Assembly (NCBI GenBank): GCA_963972175.1
Contig: CAXAVP010000065.1
Coordinates: 1 to 17,933 of the forward strand
Origin: Arenibacter sp963972175
GTDB lineage: Bacteria; Bacteroidota; Bacteroidia; Flavobacteriales; Flavobacteriaceae
Length of the DNA stretch: 17,933 nt
Reading direction: 5' to 3'
The notes below the pieces were generated by a model, which had not been told where the DNA came from, made no database searches, and saw only the letters and a program-made list of their open reading frames with translations. A program made the translations under genes and the position numbers. Each line of letters opens with the position of its first letter. Within the stretch, counting starts at the first letter, position 1. Shown here in pieces: positions 13,534 to 17,933 of the stretch.

Positions 13534-14943
13534 ATGAAAATAGAGCAGATATATACAGGATGTTTGGCGCAGGGCGCTTATTATATAGAAAGCAAGGGAG
13601 AGGTAGCCATTATTGATCCTTTGAGAGAGGTGGAACCTTATTTAAAAAGGGCCAAGGCCGATAACGCCAGTATAAAATATATTTTTGAGACCCACTTTCA
13701 CGCAGATTTTGTGAGTGGTCACCTTACTTTGTCCAAAGAAACAGGAGCCCCCATTGTATACGGCCCCAATGCCAATCCGTCCTTTGATGCCATAATAGCA
13801 AAGGATGGTCAAGAATTTAGTCTTGGGGATATTACCATTAAGGCCTTGCATACTCCAGGACATACTATGGAGAGTACTACCTATTTACTAAGGGATGAAA
13901 AAGGCGAGGATTACGCTATATTTTCTGGTGACACCTTGTTTTTAGGAGATGTAGGTAGGCCAGATTTGGCGCAAAAGGCGGCCAATATGACTCAGGAGGA
14001 CTTGGCTGGACTTTTGTATGATAGCCTGAGAAATAAAATAATGCCTTTGGCCAATAATGTAGTGGTGTACCCGGCCCATGGTGCGGGCTCGGCCTGTGGA
14101 AAGAATATGATGAAGGAAACTGTGGATAGCTTGGGCAACCAGAAGAAAATGAATTATGCCCTAAGGGCCGATATGACAAAAGATGAGTTTATTAAAGAGG
14201 TGACAGAAGGACTGTTGCCACCACCTAAATATTTCCCTTTGAATGTTAAGATGAACAAGGAGGGTTATGAGGATATTGCAGATGTCTTGGAAAGAGGAAC
14301 CACGGCTATGAGTCCAGATGAATTTGAGGAAGCTGCCAATGCCACAGACGCTGTGATCTTGGATGTGAGACATCAGGACGATTTTGTTAAGGGCTTTGTT
14401 CCTAGGTCTATTTTTATTGGTCTGGACGGGAGTTTTGCACCTTGGGTAGGAGCTCTTATCGCCGATACCAAACAGCCTATTTTACTAGTTACTCCAGAAG
14501 GTAGGGAGGAAGAAACTATAATAAGGCTGTCCAGGGTTGGCTTTGATGCTGCCGTTGGATATTTGAAAGGTAGTTTTAAGGCATGGAAAGACTCCGGTAA
14601 GGAGTATGATACCCTTAGTTCCGTACATGCCAAGGATTTAAAGGAGGTAATTTCCAATAAGGATATTCCCGTTTTTGATGTTAGGAAAGAATCCGAATAT
14701 ACTTCAGAGCATCTAGTGAATGCTGAGAATACACCATTGGATTTTTTAAATGATCATATGGCCCAATTCCCAAAGGAAAAGACTTTTTATGTTCACTGTG
14801 CTGGAGGCTATAGATCAGTTATAGCAGCATCTATTCTTAAAAGTAGGGGTATTCATAACTTGGTGGATATTGCAGGCGGATTTGCCGAAATAAAAAAGTC
14901 CGGTTATGAGGTAACAGACTATGTGTGCCCAACTACTTTATAG
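13534..14943 (+). CDS. Persulfide dioxygenase-type MBL hydrolase with two rhodanese domains
   Basis: A 469-residue cytoplasmic enzyme. Residues about 1-245 are an ETHE1-like metallo-beta-lactamase fold: THFHAD (His54, His56, Asp58), LHTPGH (His110), FSGDTLFLGDVGRPDLA (Asp133) and YPAHGAGSACG (His182) form the mono-iron site that oxidises glutathione or similar persulfide to sulfite. A first rhodanese domain (about 260-355) has VILDVR but lacks a catalytic Cys, with TPEGREEE in the loop position, so it is likely structural. The second (about 365-460) has FDVRKESEY and an intact active loop HCAGGYRS (Cys422), suited to sulfane-sulfur transfer. The fusion suggests sulfide detoxification, with SulP upstream possibly handling the oxidised product. 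A 41-residue membrane protein gene follows. Confidence 0.93.
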   Translation: MKIEQIYTGCLAQGAYYIESKGEVAIIDPLREVEPYLKRAKADNASIKYIFETHFHADFVSGHLTLSKETGAPIVYGPNANPSFDAIIAKDGQEFSLGDITIKALHTPGHTMESTTYLLRDEKGEDYAIFSGDTLFLGDVGRPDLAQKAANMTQEDLAGLLYDSLRNKIMPLANNVVVYPAHGAGSACGKNMMKETVDSLGNQKKMNYALRADMTKDEFIKEVTEGLLPPPKYFPLNVKMNKEGYEDIADVLERGTTAMSPDEFEEAANATDAVILDVRHQDDFVKGFVPRSIFIGLDGSFAPWVGALIADTKQPILLVTPEGREEETIIRLSRVGFDAAVGYLKGSFKAWKDSGKEYDTLSSVHAKDLKEVISNKDIPVFDVRKESEYTSEHLVNAENTPLDFLNDHMAQFPKEKTFYVHCAGGYRSVIAASILKSRGIHNLVDIAGGFAEIKKSGYEVTDYVCPTTL

Positions 14944-15015
14944 GAGATGACATTTATCATATTTTGAAATTTGGTTTGTCTATATTTTAGCCTTCTAAAT
15001 ATAAGATGAATGCCT

Positions 15016-15141
15016 ATGATAGTTCAATACTTGCCTTTGGTAAACTGGAGTAACGGAATTATAATGATTTCTATATTTGGAGCTGTATGTGTGGGCTTGG
15101 TAACCGCCGTACTCTTGCTCATGAACAGTGGCAAAAAATAG
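15016..15141 (+). CDS. Single-pass membrane microprotein (41 aa)
   Basis: A short frame from ATG 15016 to TAG 15139-15141, 72 nt after the dioxygenase stop on the same strand. The product begins MIVQYLPLVNWSNG, then has one hydrophobic helix (about 15-36, IIMISIFGAVCVGLVTAVLLL), and ends MNSGKK. The order polar/aromatic head, helix, Lys-Lys tail is that of a real one-pass inner-membrane peptide with the tail in the cytoplasm. I have the impression that similar short proteins occur in other flavobacteria but cannot verify this. It may belong to the sulfur locus, for example as a partner of SulP or of a respiratory complex. An earlier ATG at 15006 is in another frame. Confidence 0.6.
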   Translation: MIVQYLPLVNWSNGIIMISIFGAVCVGLVTAVLLLMNSGKK

Positions 15142-15185
15142 TGAATCCGAAGTTTATTGGAATTGAAAGGCCCTTACTGTAATCT

Positions 15186-16565
15186 CTAACCGGTTGGGGA
15201 AGGTATTTGTATGGCTTTTTGTGGATGTTTTCTTAGGTACCATGAAATTATTCGCTTTGTGTCCGAGTTTTCTTTTTGTAGCTGCAGATAGCTTTCCAAA
15301 TCATCAACTGTATTGATTTGTTCGCTTTTAGGGATATATCCGTATCCCTTGTACTGGTTGTCCCAAATTAAAACAAAGGCTTCTTCCTCCGCATGCCTTC
15401 CTTTTTCCTTAATTAAGATATTTTGGTTCTTTGCCAGCATCCCCTCAATCGCCATTTTTACTTTTGTATTGTACTCCATTGGGAACTCGGTATCCGTGCA
15501 GATCCCTTCACAGCTACTTAGGCTGTAATGGGAGCAGCTTTTAGTATTTTCTTGAAGATGGCAAAATTTAGGGCACAATAGGTACTCCTTGCATAGCTCC
15601 TCCAAAAATAGGCGGCAATCCGTAATAGTATTAAAAGTAGATAGGGGGTTGGGAACCAATTTTAGTTTGTTATAGGCAAGGTGCAATACGGCCTTCCTGT
15701 CCTCATAGGAGAAAATGGCATACTCCTGTGGACTGCGTTTCTGACTCTGGTTGTAGAGTGGAAAGTGTTTTTTTATGGCGGCCGATTCCATCAAAAGGGC
15801 TATGAGTTCATTACCTGATAATTCAAAGTCTATATCATGGGTGGCCTTGCACAGTAATATTTCTTTGTTGGCTTTGTCATAGAAATGCCCCAATACCCTT
15901 TTTTTAATATCCACGGCCTTTCCTATATAGAGTATGTTGCCTTTTTTATCTTTAAAATAATAGACACCTGGGGAGTTGGGCAGTTTTTGAAAAACCTCAT
16001 TCGGCAATGATGGGGGTAAGGTAGCCTCTTGTGATCGTGAATTTAAAAAGGTTTTAAAGACTTTTTCAGCACCCTCCGTCCTCAGCAATTTATGGAAAAG
16101 CAAAACGGTGGCATGCGCATCTCCCCTAGCTCTATGCCGATCGGTAAGCGGAATTTCCAAAGCGCTGCACAACTTGCCCAAACTGTACGAATTAAGACCG
16201 GGGATTAGTTTTCTGGACAAGCGTACCGTACATAGCTTTTTTCGGGAAAAAGTAATTCCAATTTGCTGAAATTCATTTTTAATTACGTTGTAATCAAAAT
16301 TTACACTATGGGCTACAAATATAGAGTCTTGGGTCATTTTAAGGACATCGGGCGCAATTTCTTCCCATGGTGGGGCATGGCGTACCAGATCGTTGTCTAT
16401 GCCCGTAAGACCAGTTATAAAATAAGGAATCTCACAGCCTGGATTTACAAGGGAAGTATATTCATCGATAATCTCATGTCCGTCAAACTTGAAGATAGAA
16501 ATTTCGGTAATCTTATTTCCCTTTATTCCGTTTCCGGTGGTCTCTATGTCTATGATGGTGTACAT
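15186..16565 (-). CDS. DEDDh exonuclease / GIY-YIG endonuclease fusion
   Basis: A 459-residue DNA-processing protein. Residues 1-165 are a DnaQ/epsilon-like 3'-5' exonuclease with IDIETTG (Asp6, Glu8), AHSVNFD (Asp91) and HRARGD (His144, Asp149), so the DEDDh set is complete. Residues about 194-275 are a UvrC/Cho-like GIY-YIG nuclease: GVYYF (200-204), LYIGKA (212-217), Arg223, and the Glu260 region ending HFPLYN. Then comes a cysteine-rich part (Cys325, 331, 335, 344, 352, 356) like the UvrC segment after its nuclease domain, and a C-terminal region of unknown fold. No UvrB-binding or RNase-H-like UvrC half is recognised. The fusion, also known in actinobacteria, suggests excision and trimming in DNA repair. 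It stands alone on this strand, convergent with the microprotein gene. Confidence 0.9.
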   Translation of the reverse strand: MYTIIDIETTGNGIKGNKITEISIFKFDGHEIIDEYTSLVNPGCEIPYFITGLTGIDNDLVRHAPPWEEIAPDVLKMTQDSIFVAHSVNFDYNVIKNEFQQIGITFSRKKLCTVRLSRKLIPGLNSYSLGKLCSALEIPLTDRHRARGDAHATVLLFHKLLRTEGAEKVFKTFLNSRSQEATLPPSLPNEVFQKLPNSPGVYYFKDKKGNILYIGKAVDIKKRVLGHFYDKANKEILLCKATHDIDFELSGNELIALLMESAAIKKHFPLYNQSQKRSPQEYAIFSYEDRKAVLHLAYNKLKLVPNPLSTFNTITDCRLFLEELCKEYLLCPKFCHLQENTKSCSHYSLSSCEGICTDTEFPMEYNTKVKMAIEGMLAKNQNILIKEKGRHAEEEAFVLIWDNQYKGYGYIPKSEQINTVDDLESYLQLQKENSDTKRIISWYLRKHPQKAIQIPSPTG

Positions 16566-16804
16566 TTAATTAGGGCCTTAACATAATGGGACCCTAAAGT
16601 TATGGGAATTAGATCAAAACTTTTTGATGTTTGGGGTGTATTTGTGTGATAAAGTTTTTTCGGTCCGAACATTGGATGACTATGTCCGTGATGCTTTGTT
16701 TATTTCTAAAGATTAGTGCTTTAGTTGGAATTGCGAATCGTTTATATTAAGGTCATGACCAAACCTGTAGATGCTGAGCTGCTTCGCAACTGGCAGTAGC
16801 AGGT
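16566..16804. other. Intergenic region with small inverted repeats
   Basis: This 239-nt gap lies between two minus-strand genes. It holds an inverted repeat ATCAAAA-CT-TTTTGAT (16613-16628), a short TTCGG-T-CCGAA (16659-16669) and the 10-bp palindrome GGTCATGACC (16751-16760). A TAACTTTA box on the minus strand (about 16597-16604) is one base off the -7 consensus and could serve the nuclease gene. No convincing coding frame or T-run terminator was seen. Confidence 0.35.
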
Positions 16805-17933
16805 CTAGTTTAAATCCTGTATAACCTCTACCAATGCCTTATAGATGATAGGACCTGTATCGGGGCCCAAGGAGTTTTGCTCTCCATAGGTGTCCCTTTC
16901 ATCGTTGTATAGGTATGGTTTGGTGGTATCCCATTCGCTTTTCGGGATTATATACCCTATTTCATCATTGGAAAGTCCTAAATAAAATTTGTATTGGTCC
17001 TTAATAAACTCTTGAAGGGGAGGGACTTCCATGGGTTCTATATTAAATTCCCTGCCTACTGGGGCTTCAATTCCGCCATATATAATTTCGGGATATATTT
17101 CTCCTGGAATACTAAGGAACAAGGCAGGCCCAATACGAATGGCCCCCACTTCGGTCCGGGATTTAAAATACTTGGGCATCCCTATGTTGATCAATCCAAT
17201 AGCACTGGCAATTTTAAAAGTAGTATTGTCCAATGGAGCCAATATTGTTTTAGCTCGTAAGGATAAATTGGAACGGGTCAAGGTATCGCCAGTTTTTTTA
17301 AGGGCGGAGAGGGACATTATGGCAATTTGATCGCCCAATGCCTTGGTCTTTTTAAAAGTAGGTTCTAGATATTCTTCTTCGGTGAAGGGGTCAGGGATGG
17401 GTAAGGAAGGATGAGGGGCCATTAGTCCCCCAATGGCTCCTGAAAAATATATCGCCACACCGCCAAGACCTTCGTGGATTTGTTCTTCTCCCTTAAAGAC
17501 TCCTTTCTCTATGCCCTCCCTTATATAGTGGGGGAAATCCGAGCTAATCAATAAGTTTTGTGACCAAAGGGTCTCTGGGTGGTTGGCCCAATTTATGATG
17601 GTTCCCAGGGTAGTGTTTTTTTCAGCATCCAACACCTGCATAAGATGTATGCCTATAGCTTTTACAATGGGTTTGCGAGTGTCCTTTATAAGCTTGGCGT
17701 CTTCTCCGGAAAGGTCTTCGGCAAAAACCAATTTTGCAGGACGTAAATTTTGTACAGCTTCTGTAATGGCGGCCACGGTTTGCGATTTCACGTATTCCAT
17801 CATGTCGGGATTTACGCCCGACTTAAACATGTTTTCGCCCCAAATACCCACCAAGTCATTGCTTTCATGGGTATGGGTAGAGGACAATAAGGTGTAGTCT
17901 ATTCCCAAGTTAGCTGGTATGCGCTTTCTTATG
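16805..17933 (-). CDS. Neutral/alkaline ceramidase N-terminal-domain-like hydrolase, 5'-truncated by window edge
   Basis: A 376-codon fragment open to the window end, so the true N-terminus is missing; the TTG at 17908 is internal because the frame continues upstream as RKRIPANLGIDYTLLSSTHTH. The block SSTHTHESND with paired histidines, the NWANHPETLW segment with another His, and LSIPGEIYPEI with a Glu followed by Tyr resemble in order the zinc ligands of neutral ceramidases (His, His, Glu, Tyr). The family cleaves the amide of ceramide or related lipids, generally outside the cytoplasm. Many distant members have unknown substrates. It ends at TAG 16805-16807 in EVIQDLN with no C-terminal immunoglobulin-like domain visible, so it is shorter than classical ceramidases. 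The fold is likely; the activity is a guess. Confidence 0.65.
   Translation of the reverse strand, partial: IRKRIPANLGIDYTLLSSTHTHESNDLVGIWGENMFKSGVNPDMMEYVKSQTVAAITEAVQNLRPAKLVFAEDLSGEDAKLIKDTRKPIVKAIGIHLMQVLDAEKNTTLGTIINWANHPETLWSQNLLISSDFPHYIREGIEKGVFKGEEQIHEGLGGVAIYFSGAIGGLMAPHPSLPIPDPFTEEEYLEPTFKKTKALGDQIAIMSLSALKKTGDTLTRSNLSLRAKTILAPLDNTTFKIASAIGLINIGMPKYFKSRTEVGAIRIGPALFLSIPGEIYPEIIYGGIEAPVGREFNIEPMEVPPLQEFIKDQYKFYLGLSNDEIGYIIPKSEWDTTKPYLYNDERDTYGEQNSLGPDTGPIIYKALVEVIQDLN

Noticed and set aside
16613..16628. ATCAA/TTGAT inverted repeat as an Fnr-type site
   Set aside because: The half-sites are in the reverse order (ATCAA ... TTGAT) and with 6-nt spacing, so it does not match TTGAT-N4-ATCAA.
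16676..16750. A 24-codon hydrophobic frame (MTMSVMLCLFLK...) in the gap before the nuclease gene
   Set aside because: It is very short, has no ribosome site or neighbour on its strand, and its composition is what A/T-rich DNA gives by chance.
16751..16805. GGTCATGACC palindrome and the following GC-richer repeat as a terminator of the ceramidase-like gene
   Set aside because: The palindrome has no loop, the next repeat has a weak stem, and neither is followed by a T-run on the minus strand.
1..17933. Defence system, prophage, transposon, CRISPR array or integrative element
   Set aside because: No repeats array, transposase, integrase, phage or toxin-antitoxin gene was found; the gene content is housekeeping and metabolic with even composition.

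Overview
The window looks like an ordinary chromosomal stretch from a marine or environmental Bacteroidota, most likely a member of the Flavobacteriaceae. The evidence is moderate-to-low GC with A/T-rich gaps, weak Shine-Dalgarno signals, several TAnnTTTG-type -7 promoter elements, many lipoproteins, and families typical of flavobacteria (DUF1343/NamZ, DUF1080, a single LolC/E-like permease, persulfide dioxygenase with rhodanese domains, an exonuclease/GIY-YIG fusion). No rRNA, tRNA, CRISPR array, insertion sequence, phage gene or plasmid function was seen. I found no convincing new multi-gene system.

Layout. 1-1791: the 3' part of a glycolytic GAPDH gene, a strong terminator, and a BadF/BcrA-type N-acetylhexosamine kinase. 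1784-3863: three minus-strand genes, namely RidA, a metzincin-like lipoprotein protease and a SAM methyltransferase; a cysteine-rich 43-codon frame overlaps the protease 3' end. 3927-5344: a cysteine-cluster protein (YkgJ type) and a membrane di-iron hydroxylase of the sterol-desaturase family. 5361-6608: a NamZ-like (DUF1343) lipoprotein on the minus strand, whose start codon lies 3 nt from the divergent LolC/E-type permease (6612-7853). 7895-10542: aldose-1-epimerase-like protein, Crp/Fnr regulator and di-heme cytochrome c peroxidase, tightly packed. 10564-11439: a convergent DUF1080 glycosidase-like protein. 11587-15141: SulP anion transporter, persulfide dioxygenase/rhodanese and a 41-residue membrane microprotein. 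15186-16565: an exonuclease/GIY-YIG nuclease on the minus strand. 16805-17933: a ceramidase-like hydrolase running off the window end.

How the genes may work together. Two loose themes appear. One is cell-wall and sugar handling: the hexosamine kinase, NamZ-like muramidase, epimerase, DUF1080 protein and a lipoprotein-release permease. The other is sulfur and oxidative stress: a Crp/Fnr regulator with three cysteines in its sensor domain, the peroxidase co-transcribed with it, and the SulP/persulfide dioxygenase pair. The most testable idea is that this regulator acts on the SulP promoter. A perfect GTAAC-N4-GTTAC palindrome sits directly upstream of a good flavobacterial promoter there, and that promoter is so close to the ATG that the transcript may be leaderless.
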